Assembly: GCA_021817875.1 (NCBI GenBank)
Contig: JAKAFQ010000033.1
Span: 1 to 14,652 of the forward strand
Length of the DNA: 14,652 nucleotides
Direction of reading: 5' to 3'
DNA from: Pseudomonadota bacterium
GTDB lineage: Bacteria; Pseudomonadota; Gammaproteobacteria; Steroidobacterales; Steroidobacteraceae
The notes under the pieces are model-generated. The model had not been told where the DNA came from, did no database searches, and was given only the letters and a program-made list of their open reading frames with translations. The translations under genes were made by a program, and so were the position numbers. Numbering within the stretch: the first letter of the stretch is position 1; each line of letters begins with the position of its first letter. This document shows positions 1-6,424 of this stretch, in pieces.

Positions 1-59
1 AGGCGGCGAGCGGCGGCGGCGCAGGGAGCGGACGGCGGATGGCCGCAGGCAGCGCTCCG

Positions 60-1043
60 TCAGGGCGGCGGGGGGCGTCGGACACGGCGGGCTCGCCGCA
101 GGCTGCGGCGGGCGCGGGCCTCGAGGGCGGCCGGTGTGGCCGCTGCGGCGAAACCGGCGCTCACCCCGCGCAGCAGTTCGAGAAAACGGTCCGCGATCGG
201 TGTCAGCTCCCGGATGCGGCGGCGGCGCACGCCGATGTTGCGGATACCGGCCTCCGCGAGGCGCACCGGCCACAGCGGCGCGTCCCAGCCGAGCAGGGTC
301 AGGGCGTTCACCAGGCCGACGGCATCGGACTGGCTGATCAGGCGCTTGGTGAGCGCCGCGGAGTTGGTGCTCACAGAGTGGTCCGGCCACGGAACGCCCG
401 CGTTCAGAAACGTGGCGTGGACCTGCGAGTAGGCCGAGCCCCCGGGACGCGGCAGCACCCAGGGCTGCTCCCGGGCCTGTGCGAGTGAGGCAGTGCCACG
501 ACCGGCAAGCGGGCTGTCGAATCCCACCGCGAGCACCAGCGGGTCGGCGAGCAGGAACTCTTCCAGCAGTTCCGCGGAGCAATCCGGGCGTCCCACCGCG
601 GCAATCACGATGTCGAGCTCGCCATTGAGCAACGCGCTGTCGAGCGCGCCGTCGTGTCCCTCCACGACGCTGATCGACAGGGCGGGGCTGACCTCGCGAA
701 GCTGACGCAGCGTCTGCGGGATCAGGCTCTCCACCAGCGAGGGCGTGGCGCCGATCGCCAGGGGACCGCTGTGTCCGTGGCGCCGCAGGTCGATCTCCCG
801 TTCGGCGCCGAGCAGCAGGGCGCGCAGCTCCCGAGACCGGCGCACCAGGATCGCGCCAAAGGGATTGATTTGCGCGCCGCGGGCGGTTCGTGTCAGGACA
901 CGTACGCCGAGCCTGCGCTCGAGGGAGGCGATGCTGTTCGACAGGGCCGGCTGAGAGACGCCGAGCGCCACGGCGGCGCGGCTCAGCGAGCCCTGCTCGT
1001 GGATGGCGAGCAGGCAGGACAGGTGGCGCGGATCGAGACGCAT
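60..1043 (-). CDS. LysR-family transcriptional regulator
   Basis: This is a 327-residue LysR-type regulator, the usual family length. Residues 1-60 form the winged helix-turn-helix: the start MRLDPRHLSCLLAIHEQGSL is followed by the recognition-helix signature VSQPALSNSIASLERRLGV. From about residue 90 to 300 there is a periplasmic-binding-protein-like effector domain (GPLAIGATPSLVESLIP, then GELDIVIAAVG). The ATG at 1043 was chosen because the family N-terminus starts there; the frame stays open to 1289 but that extension is not LysR-like. The C-terminus is an unusual Arg/Ala/Pro-rich tail ending in RRPPPP. It is divergent from the thiamine-diphosphate enzyme gene, the classic arrangement for a LysR protein that activates the neighbouring operon and represses itself. 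Effector unknown; likely a substrate or intermediate of the adjacent pathway (inference). Confidence 0.93.
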   Translation of the reverse strand: MRLDPRHLSCLLAIHEQGSLSRAAVALGVSQPALSNSIASLERRLGVRVLTRTARGAQINPFGAILVRRSRELRALLLGAEREIDLRRHGHSGPLAIGATPSLVESLIPQTLRQLREVSPALSISVVEGHDGALDSALLNGELDIVIAAVGRPDCSAELLEEFLLADPLVLAVGFDSPLAGRGTASLAQAREQPWVLPRPGGSAYSQVHATFLNAGVPWPDHSVSTNSAALTKRLISQSDAVGLVNALTLLGWDAPLWPVRLAEAGIRNIGVRRRRIRELTPIADRFLELLRGVSAGFAAAATPAALEARARRSLRRARRVRRPPPP

Positions 1044-1056
1044 CGCAGGGGCGATG

Positions 1057-1070
1057 ATATCACGTGAAAT
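1057..1070. promoter_or_regulatory. Palindrome around TCACGTGA (candidate operator)
   Basis: The 14 bases ATATCACGTGAAAT form a near-perfect palindrome: a perfect 8-base core TCACGTGA with flanking AT/AT symmetry and one mismatched pair. It lies 14-27 bases upstream of the LysR start codon, where a bound protein would block lysR expression. It may be an autoregulatory site or a site for another regulator; the binding protein is not known. Confidence 0.35.
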
Positions 1071-1097
1071 TATGGAGTAGCCAAAGCATATTATTGG
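1071..1097. promoter_or_regulatory. Overlapping interrupted inverted repeats (candidate LysR site)
   Basis: Two interrupted inverted repeats overlap here: TATG (1071-1074) with CATA (1087-1090) separated by 12 bases, and CCAA (1081-1084) with TTGG (1094-1097) separated by 9 bases. The second right arm overlaps the candidate -35 box at 1094-1099. Short AT-rich interrupted dyads in a divergent lysR intergenic region are typical of LysR binding sites, but four-base arms occur often by chance, so this is tentative. Confidence 0.35.
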
Positions 1098-1123
1098 ACA
1101 GAATGGCTCGAAGCTTGAATAGT
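1094..1123 (+). promoter_or_regulatory. Candidate sigma-70 promoter for the catabolic operon
   Basis: A -35-like TTGGAC (1094-1099) and a -10-like AATAGT (1118-1123) are separated by 18 bases. Each is an imperfect match, as expected for an activator-dependent promoter. It would give a leader of roughly 105-110 bases before the TTG start at 1238. The CCAA/TTGG dyad overlaps its -35 box, the usual geometry for LysR-type activation. Confidence 0.35.
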
Positions 1124-1223
1124 CCGGTGCAACGGCCACGAGCCCAGGGATGACAGGTGCCAGGTGAACAGCCCGTTTTTGAAATCCGGCGATGAGTCTG
1201 CCCGGGCGATGCCGCGCCCGAGC

Positions 1224-1230
1224 GGGAGGG
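1224..1230 (+). promoter_or_regulatory. Ribosome binding site for the TTG start at 1238
   Basis: GGGAGGG, seven bases before TTG 1238, is a strong Shine-Dalgarno match with good spacing. It favours TTG 1238 over the downstream in-frame GTG codons at 1250 and 1304, which lack a comparable signal. Confidence 0.55.
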
Positions 1231-1237
1231 CGGACCG

Positions 1238-3004
1238 TTGCAGGGGCAGGTGACCGGGCCGGGGGGATCGGTCTGTGAGGCACGCGCACCCGGATCGGGG
1301 CGTGTGGTCTGGACGGGTGCCGAGGCGATCGTGCGCCTGCTGGAGGCGGCAGGCGTGCAAGAGGTCTTCGGGCTGGCGAGCGGCAAACTCTCGCCGCTGT
1401 TCGCGGCGCTCGCCCAGGGGACCGCCATGCGCTACACGGGCGTGCGGCACGAGGCCGCGGCGGGCTTCATGGCGGCGAGCCTCTCTGCGGCAACCGGCCG
1501 CATCGCGCTGTGCCTGGGAGAGACCGGACCGGGCGGGCTCAACCTGGTGGCCGGGCTCGGCGGCGCCGCGGCCAATGGCCTGGCGGTGCTCGCGATCACC
1601 TCGAGCAACGCCGCGCAGATGATGTCACCGGCGCGCGGCGCATTCAGCTCGACGGACAATGAAAGAATTTTCGGCGCGATCACCAAGTGGAGCGCAACGA
1701 TCCGGGACGCGGCGCGTATTCCCGAGGTGCTGCATCGGGCACTGCGAATCGCGCTCAGCGGGCGGCCGGGGCCGGTCCACGTCGATGTTCCCGCGGATGT
1801 CCTGTCCGCGCAGTGCGAGTACGACGCGGCGCAGATCGAGGCGTCACCACCGGGCTATCGCGCGCTGAGCGCGCCGGTACCGCCGGCGCGCGAGCTGCAG
1901 GCCGCGGCGCACCTGCTGTTGCAGGCCGAAAGGCCGTTGCTGGTGGCGGGCGGCGGCGTGGCGCGCTCGGGAGGCGAGCAGGCGTTCCGCGCCCTCGCCG
2001 GGCGGCTCTCGGCCGCCGCGATCACCACCCAGATGGGTCTGGGCGTCGTGCCGACGGACCACCCGGGCTTCATCGGCCAAGGGGGCATCATCGGCGGCCC
2101 GGCTGCCGTACGCGCCATGCGGGAAGCGGATGTCATGCTCGCGGTCGGCTGCCGTTTCTCATCGTTCATGTGGATCGACGGACCGCCCAGGTGGACGGAC
2201 GTGCCGGGACGGCGGCTGATTCAGATCGACCTCGATCCGGAGGTGCTCGGACAGAGCGTGCCGCTCACGCTCGGGCTGACGGGAGATGCCCGCGAGGCGC
2301 TCGAGGGCATCCTGCAGGCGCTCGCTGGCGGCAGCCCCCCGCATGCGGATCGGTCCTGGACGGCCTCACTCGTGCGTGAGCGACAGGATTATCTCGACCG
2401 GCTGCTGGCGGAAGCCGCGACGCACCGCGGCGGGCGCCTGCATCCCGGCGTACTGATGCAGGCGTTCGCCGGGTTCGTCGGGCCGCACGACTTCGTCACC
2501 TTCGACGGCGGTCACACGAGCTTCTGGAGCAACGAGTTCACCCCGGCACTCGAGCCGCGAACCCGGTTCCACGAGCCCGGCATGGCGCACCTCGGGTTCG
2601 GGCTGCCGGCGGCCATCGCGTTGGCGCGGGCCGCGCCGCAGCGCAGGTCGTTCTGCATCACCGGCGATGGCGCGTTCGGCTTTACGATGCAGGAGCTCGA
2701 TACGGCGCGCCGTTACGGCGCCCGGGTGATCACCGTCATTCACAACAATCAGTCCTGGGGCGTGATCCGGCAGGCGCAGCAGGCCCGCGGCTTTGAATTC
2801 GGCACGGATCTGTCGGGCACCGATTACGCGGCGATCGCCCGCGCTTTCGGCTGTCACGGCGAGCGCGTCGAGACGGCCGAGCAGATCGTGCCGGCCCTGA
2901 CCCGCGCCGCCGAGAGCGGTCTGCCGGCCGTCATCGACGCCCTGGTGGATTTCGTTCCGCATCCCATGTTCAAGGCGTTCGGAGCGAGTACCGCGCCGAG
3001 ATGA
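1238..3004 (+). CDS. Thiamine-diphosphate-dependent decarboxylase/synthase, acetolactate synthase-like
   Basis: This is a 588-residue member of the three-domain thiamine-diphosphate superfamily (acetolactate synthase, benzoylformate decarboxylase, glyoxylate carboligase and relatives), which decarboxylates or ligates 2-oxo acids through a ThDP carbanion. The N-terminal Pyr domain (about 25-190) has the cofactor-activating glutamate in RHEAAAGFMA (Glu72). The central domain (about 215-350) includes LLVAGGGVARSG. The C-terminal PP domain (about 400-570) has the metal/ThDP motif GDG at 476-478 ending in NN at 503-504, and GFGLPAA. All key cofactor residues are present, so it should be active. 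The start is TTG with a strong Shine-Dalgarno; GTG 1304 would give a 566-residue protein and is the main alternative. It heads the operon. Substrate unknown; I would not call it a true biosynthetic ilvB/ilvG, as no small-subunit gene follows. Confidence 0.9.
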   Translation: MQGQVTGPGGSVCEARAPGSGRVVWTGAEAIVRLLEAAGVQEVFGLASGKLSPLFAALAQGTAMRYTGVRHEAAAGFMAASLSAATGRIALCLGETGPGGLNLVAGLGGAAANGLAVLAITSSNAAQMMSPARGAFSSTDNERIFGAITKWSATIRDAARIPEVLHRALRIALSGRPGPVHVDVPADVLSAQCEYDAAQIEASPPGYRALSAPVPPARELQAAAHLLLQAERPLLVAGGGVARSGGEQAFRALAGRLSAAAITTQMGLGVVPTDHPGFIGQGGIIGGPAAVRAMREADVMLAVGCRFSSFMWIDGPPRWTDVPGRRLIQIDLDPEVLGQSVPLTLGLTGDAREALEGILQALAGGSPPHADRSWTASLVRERQDYLDRLLAEAATHRGGRLHPGVLMQAFAGFVGPHDFVTFDGGHTSFWSNEFTPALEPRTRFHEPGMAHLGFGLPAAIALARAAPQRRSFCITGDGAFGFTMQELDTARRYGARVITVIHNNQSWGVIRQAQQARGFEFGTDLSGTDYAAIARAFGCHGERVETAEQIVPALTRAAESGLPAVIDALVDFVPHPMFKAFGASTAPR

Positions 3005-4035
3005 GCCGCGGATGGGCGGCCGCGCGGCGTGCGGTGCCGCGGGCGCAACAGCATGAACAACAGTCGGATTCCATGATGGCACGCGTGATCTACATCGGGG
3101 CTCCCGAGGCCCCCGCCGCCGGATTCGCGGCGCTCGCCCGCGCGGACTTCCCGGAGCTGGAGCTTTATGCGACAGACGAGCGTGAGTCGGCAGCCGGACA
3201 CCTCGCGGATGCGCAGGCCATCATCGCGCATCACTTCCAGTTCGATGAGGCGCTGATCCGGCGTGCGCCGCGGCTGCGATGGATCCAGTCCCTGACCAGC
3301 GGTACGGACGCGATCGTGCGCTTGCCGTCGCTGGCGCCCGGGGTGCTCATCACGACTACGCGCGGCATGCACGGCCCACAGATGTCGGAGCTGGTGTTCC
3401 TGCAGATGCTGGCCCTGGCCCGTAACTTCCGCCGGCTGTTGCACAATCAGCGCGAGCACCGCTGGGAGCGCTGGCCACAGCCCCTGTTGTGCGGCAAGAC
3501 ACTGGTCATCGTCGGCGTGGGCGCCATCGCCGAGGCTGTGGCGCTGCGCGGAGAGGCGTTCGGGATGCGGGTCTTCGGGGTCTCCGCCTCCACGCGCCGG
3601 CCGCCGGGCTTCGAGCGGATCTTCCCCCGGTGTGAGCTGCGCGAAGCGGCGGCAGCGGCCGACTTTCTGGTCCTGATCGTGCCGCTGTCCGCGGCGACCG
3701 AAAATCTCGTGGATGAGCGGATACTGGCCGGCATGAAGCCGGGGGCCTTCCTGATCAACGTGGCCCGGGGCGGTGTGCTCGACGAACGGGCATTGCTCGA
3801 GTGCGTGCGCGCCGGCAGGATCGGCGGCGCGGCGCTCGATGTGTTCAGGCAGATGCCGTTGCCGGCTGATGATCCGCTGTGGGCCGAGGAGCGCATCCTC
3901 ATCACGCCGCTGCTCGGTGGCATGAGCGACGTCTACCTCGAGCAGGCCTATCCTTACGTCAAAGAGAATCTCCGGCGCTTCCTCGCGGGCCGTCTCGATC
4001 TGCTGCTCAATGTCGTCCGACGGCCGGAACCATAG
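3001..4035 (+). CDS. D-2-hydroxyacid dehydrogenase family protein with atypical active site
   Basis: The protein has the D-isomer-specific 2-hydroxyacid dehydrogenase fold: a substrate domain before about 130 and after 310, and an NAD(P) domain between. The nucleotide motif is GVGAIA (172-177), with Ala for the third glycine. The catalytic/substrate arginine is present in NVARGGVLDE (Arg256). The catalytic Glu expected in 'DVF-x-x-E-P-L' is Met285 (VFRQMPLP), and the catalytic His expected in 'ITPH' is Leu304 (ITPLLGGMSD). Ordinary reductase chemistry is therefore doubtful. ATG 3001 overlaps the previous stop by four bases (ATGA), suggesting translational coupling; however the conserved fold begins only at ATG 3073/3076 (MMARVIYIG), so the first 24 residues may not be real. 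The M24 gene follows after 10 bases. Confidence 0.88.
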   Translation: MSRGWAAARRAVPRAQQHEQQSDSMMARVIYIGAPEAPAAGFAALARADFPELELYATDERESAAGHLADAQAIIAHHFQFDEALIRRAPRLRWIQSLTSGTDAIVRLPSLAPGVLITTTRGMHGPQMSELVFLQMLALARNFRRLLHNQREHRWERWPQPLLCGKTLVIVGVGAIAEAVALRGEAFGMRVFGVSASTRRPPGFERIFPRCELREAAAAADFLVLIVPLSAATENLVDERILAGMKPGAFLINVARGGVLDERALLECVRAGRIGGAALDVFRQMPLPADDPLWAEERILITPLLGGMSDVYLEQAYPYVKENLRRFLAGRLDLLLNVVRRPEP

Positions 4036-4037
4036 GA
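4034..4037 (+). promoter_or_regulatory. Ribosome binding site fixing the M24 gene start
   Basis: AGGA at 4034-4037 overlaps the stop codon (4033-4035) of the dehydrogenase gene and sits eight bases before ATG 4046. This selects ATG 4046 over the upstream in-frame ATG at 4010, which lies within the dehydrogenase gene. Confidence 0.55.
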
Positions 4038-4045
4038 TCACGCAT

Positions 4046-5239
4046 ATGGCATCGACGGCCTCCAGACGGGTGAACGGGGTGTCCAGCCGCGAACTGCAGC
4101 GGCGCTGGGGCGCCGTGCGCGCCGCGATGCGCGAGCGCGGCATCGATGCGCTCATCGTGCAGAATTCGAGCGACTGGGTCGGCGGATACATTCGCTGGTT
4201 CACCAACGAGCCGGCGACCAACGGTTACCCGAGCAGCGTGGTCTTTCCGCTCGAGGGCGGCATGTCGGTCATCGAGCAGGGTCCGTTCGACCAGGTGCGT
4301 GACAGTGACGATGAAGTGCGCGAGACGGGCATCGCGCGTCGCCTGACCACACCGAATTACCCGTCGGTGCAGTACACCGGCGGATACGACGCCGAGCTGG
4401 CCGCGAGCGAGGTGTGGCGGATGGGTGCGAAGCGCGTCGCGCTGGTGGCCCCCGCCGCGATGTATCACAGCTTCGCCGCGCGGCTGCTCGAGCTGCTGGC
4501 GCAGGATATCCCGGTCGTCGACGCCACGGAGTTTGTCGACCGCATCAAGGCCGTCAAGAGCGCCGAGGAGCGTGAGCTCATCCGCTCGGTCGCGGCGCTG
4601 CAGGACCAGGTCATGGCGGGGGTGAGACAGTTCATCCGTCCGGGGCTGAGGGACTTCGAGGTCGCGGCGCATGCGCAGGGTCTGGCGCAACAGCTCGGCA
4701 GCGAGCAGGGCATTTTTCTCTGCTCTTCGGCACCTCCCGGCGAGGCCGCGGGTTTCCGTCCGCGGTTCATGCAGGGTCGGACCCTGCGCGAGGGGGACGT
4801 GTACTCGCTCCTGGTGGAGTGCAACGGCGCCGGCGGCTTTTACACGGAACTGTCGCGCATCTTCGTGCTGGGGCGGGCGCCGGCGGAACTGCGCGAGGCC
4901 CAGGCGGCGGTGCTCGAGGCACAGGCCAAAGCGCTGGAACTGCTCCAGCCGGGGGCGTCGTGCCGGGAGATTTTCGAGCAGCACAATGCCTATCTGCGCG
5001 GCCGTGGTCTGCCGCAGGAGCGGCGCCTCAGCATGCATGGCATGGGCTACGACATGGTCGAGCGTCCCCTGATCCGGCAGGATGAGGAAATGCGACTCGA
5101 AGAGCACATGAGCATCGTGTGCCATCCCGGCATCCTCACCGAGCGGGTGTTCGCGCACAATACCGACGTCTACCTGATCGAGCAGCACGGCCCCTCAGGC
5201 TGCCTGCATCGCACCCCCAAGGAAATCATCGAGCTGTAG
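4046..5239 (+). CDS. Creatinase-like M24 (pita-bread fold) hydrolase/lyase, metal-ligand residues largely replaced
   Basis: This 397-residue protein has the two-domain layout of aminopeptidase P, prolidase and creatinase: an N-terminal creatinase-type domain (about 10-150) and a C-terminal pita-bread domain (about 165-390). In metallopeptidases of the family five residues (Asp, Asp, His, Glu, Glu) bind two metals. Here the first two Asp positions are Glu258 (LVECNGAGGFY) and Glu268 (YTELSR), the His is kept as His331 (MHGMGYD), the first Glu position is His360 (CHPGI), and the second falls in FAHNT (369-373) with no Glu. It is therefore unlikely to be a normal peptidase. Creatinase and some lyases share this scaffold without the standard metal site, so a non-peptide small-molecule substrate is more plausible (inference). 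It follows the dehydrogenase gene after 10 bases, almost certainly co-transcribed. Confidence 0.88.
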   Translation: MASTASRRVNGVSSRELQRRWGAVRAAMRERGIDALIVQNSSDWVGGYIRWFTNEPATNGYPSSVVFPLEGGMSVIEQGPFDQVRDSDDEVRETGIARRLTTPNYPSVQYTGGYDAELAASEVWRMGAKRVALVAPAAMYHSFAARLLELLAQDIPVVDATEFVDRIKAVKSAEERELIRSVAALQDQVMAGVRQFIRPGLRDFEVAAHAQGLAQQLGSEQGIFLCSSAPPGEAAGFRPRFMQGRTLREGDVYSLLVECNGAGGFYTELSRIFVLGRAPAELREAQAAVLEAQAKALELLQPGASCREIFEQHNAYLRGRGLPQERRLSMHGMGYDMVERPLIRQDEEMRLEEHMSIVCHPGILTERVFAHNTDVYLIEQHGPSGCLHRTPKEIIEL

Positions 5240-5249
5240 CCCGCTACAG
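5234..5249. other. Inverted repeat spanning the M24 stop codon
   Basis: CTGTAGC (5234-5240) and GCTACAG (5243-5249) are perfect seven-base inverted arms separated by CC, overlapping the TAG stop at 5237-5239. There is no following T-run, so a classic rho-independent terminator is not supported. It could be a weak RNA hairpin or a protein-binding palindrome. Confidence 0.35.
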
Positions 5250-5406
5250 CGGTTCGGGCGCCGCCGCCTCCGACCCGGCGGGGCACGGGGAACGCACCCG
5301 GCCGGCCCGCTCCCGGGCGGAATCGATGCGCTCGAGGGGCGTGCGGTTGCGGCCGGCAGGCCTCTTCAGGCGCGTACCGGGGCGGTTGTCCCGACGCCGG
5401 GCGGAT

Positions 5407-5434
5407 TTGCCGCGCGGGATCGCTGCGGTACACT
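5407..5434 (+). promoter_or_regulatory. Candidate sigma-70 promoter upstream of the cysteine hydrolase gene
   Basis: TTGCCG (5407-5412) and TACACT (5429-5434) are separated by 16 bases, each matching four of six consensus positions. It lies about 70 bases before ATG 5506 in an otherwise non-coding 266-base spacer. This suggests the hydrolase and possibly the transporter can be transcribed independently of the LysR-linked promoter. Confidence 0.4.
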
Positions 5435-5505
5435 GCGGAAGCCGTTCACGTTTCCTGACGGTTCGCCGTCGGTGTTCCGCAGACCTCCGACCGAGCCACA
5501 CCGCC

Positions 5506-6189
5506 ATGCACGAGATCCGCATTGCGCCCGAAATCCTGGCCCAGGTGCACGCCCGACGCGGCCGCGCGCACCCCTTCGATCGGCTGGACCCGGGACGCAC
5601 CGCCCACATTGCGGTCGACCTGCAGAACGGTTTCATGGAGCCGGGCGCTCCGGTGGAAGTGCCGGTCGCGCGCGAAATCGTTCCGCGCGTCAATGCCATC
5701 AGTGCCGCGATGCGCCGCCACGGTGCGCAGAACATCTTTCTGCGCATGACCCTCGATGAGCCGTCCCGGGCGGGCTGGTCGAACTGGTTCGCCTATCTGC
5801 ACAGCGAGGACAGCGCCGCGGCCGTCGCCGAGGCCTTTGCCCGCAACGCGCACCACTGGCAGCTGTGGCCGCAGCTCGAAGTCCGCGACGGCGATCTCGT
5901 CGTGGACAAGACGCGCTTCGGCGCCTTCGTCCCCGGCGCCAGCCGCCTGCACGAGCTGCTGCAGGAGCGCGGCGTCGACACCCTCGTCATCACTGGAACG
6001 CTGACCAACTGCTGTTGCGAATCCACCGCCCGCGACGCGATGCAGATGAACTACAAGGTCGTCTTCGTCTCTGACGCCACCGCCACCCTCTCCGACGCGG
6101 CGCACAACGCGACACTGGAAAACATGGCGCTGCTGTTCGCCGATGTCATGCGCACCGGCGAGGTGCTGACCGCGATCGGACGCGGTTGA
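5506..6189 (+). CDS. Isochorismatase-family cysteine hydrolase
   Basis: This 227-residue protein has the complete Asp-Lys-Cys triad of the isochorismatase-like hydrolases (nicotinamidase, N-carbamoylsarcosine amidase, ureidoacrylate amidohydrolase and others): Asp38 in AVDLQNGFM, Lys135 in VVDKTRFGAF, and a cysteine in GTLTNCCCESTARDA, best aligned as Cys170. Three consecutive cysteines (169-171) occur at the nucleophile position. No signal peptide is visible, so it should be cytoplasmic and cleave a C-N bond of an amide- or carbamoyl-type substrate, though the exact substrate cannot be told. ATG 5506 was chosen because the family N-terminus starts there, although the frame is open to 5119; no strong Shine-Dalgarno is seen. 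It lies downstream of the M24 gene with its own candidate promoter, and upstream of the transporter. Confidence 0.92.
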   Translation: MHEIRIAPEILAQVHARRGRAHPFDRLDPGRTAHIAVDLQNGFMEPGAPVEVPVAREIVPRVNAISAAMRRHGAQNIFLRMTLDEPSRAGWSNWFAYLHSEDSAAAVAEAFARNAHHWQLWPQLEVRDGDLVVDKTRFGAFVPGASRLHELLQERGVDTLVITGTLTNCCCESTARDAMQMNYKVVFVSDATATLSDAAHNATLENMALLFADVMRTGEVLTAIGRG

Positions 6190-6264
6190 TTGCTCGGAGG
6201 ATGTCCGGACGGCGCCGGTCAGGGGCCTGCGGGCCGGAGCGCATCGGCGGTGACTCCCGTGGCT

Positions 6265-6290
6265 CGCGCCGGCGTTGCCTCACCGGCGCG
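6265..6290. other. Perfect GC-rich stem-loop between hydrolase and transporter genes
   Basis: CGCGCCGG (6265-6272) and CCGGCGCG (6283-6290) form a perfect eight-base stem with a ten-base loop. No T-run follows on either strand. It lies 75 bases after the hydrolase stop and may attenuate or stabilise the transcript, but GC-rich DNA yields such hairpins easily. Confidence 0.3.
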
Positions 6291-6411
6291 CCCGCCGTCG
6301 GGGTCTTGCCGCCTCAGCGGCCCGCCTGGCACGACGAGCGGACCGGGCGCCGCCGCGGCATTCCCGCATCAACGGCTCGTTCGCGCGGCCGGCGTGTGCG
6401 CTTGACTGCGC

Positions 6412-6416
6412 GGAGG
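6412..6416 (+). promoter_or_regulatory. Ribosome binding site for the TTG start at 6425
   Basis: GGAGG lies eight bases before TTG 6425, a textbook Shine-Dalgarno. It decides the transporter start: the in-frame GTG at 6416 overlaps the Shine-Dalgarno, and the ATG at 6275 would add an Arg/Ala-rich segment unlike any transporter N-terminus. Confidence 0.6.
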
Positions 6417-6424
6417 TGCGCCTG

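Larger units (their letters stand above)
1044..1237. promoter_or_regulatory. Divergent lysR / catabolic-operon control region
   Basis: This 194-base intergenic region separates the LysR gene from the divergent thiamine-diphosphate enzyme gene. The part at about 1055-1125 is clearly more AT-rich than anything around it and holds several imperfect dyads (listed separately) and a candidate plus-strand promoter. A LysR regulator normally binds such a region, with one dyad as recognition site and a second near the -35 box. The exact LysR box cannot be fixed by eye. The remaining stretch, about 1125-1237, would be the leader of the plus-strand operon; I see no riboswitch-like fold in it. Confidence 0.6.

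Noticed and set aside
1..59. Possible feature at the left window edge
   Set aside because: Only GC-rich sequence downstream of the LysR gene; too short and without any recognisable reading frame or structure.
1044..1289. N-terminal extension of the LysR gene
   Set aside because: The frame is open through the divergent promoter region, but LysR proteins start at the helix-turn-helix, which begins at 1043; the extension would also overlap the divergent gene.
2854..4221. 455-codon minus-strand open frame
   Set aside because: Antisense to the dehydrogenase and parts of both neighbours; composition is Arg/His/Gln-rich and no family is recognisable.
4007..5188. 393-codon minus-strand open frame
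   Set aside because: Exact antisense shadow of the M24 gene with no domain resemblance.
6402..6407. TTGACT as a -35 box for the transporter
   Set aside because: A matching -10 would fall on the start codon region and the sequence there is not -10-like.
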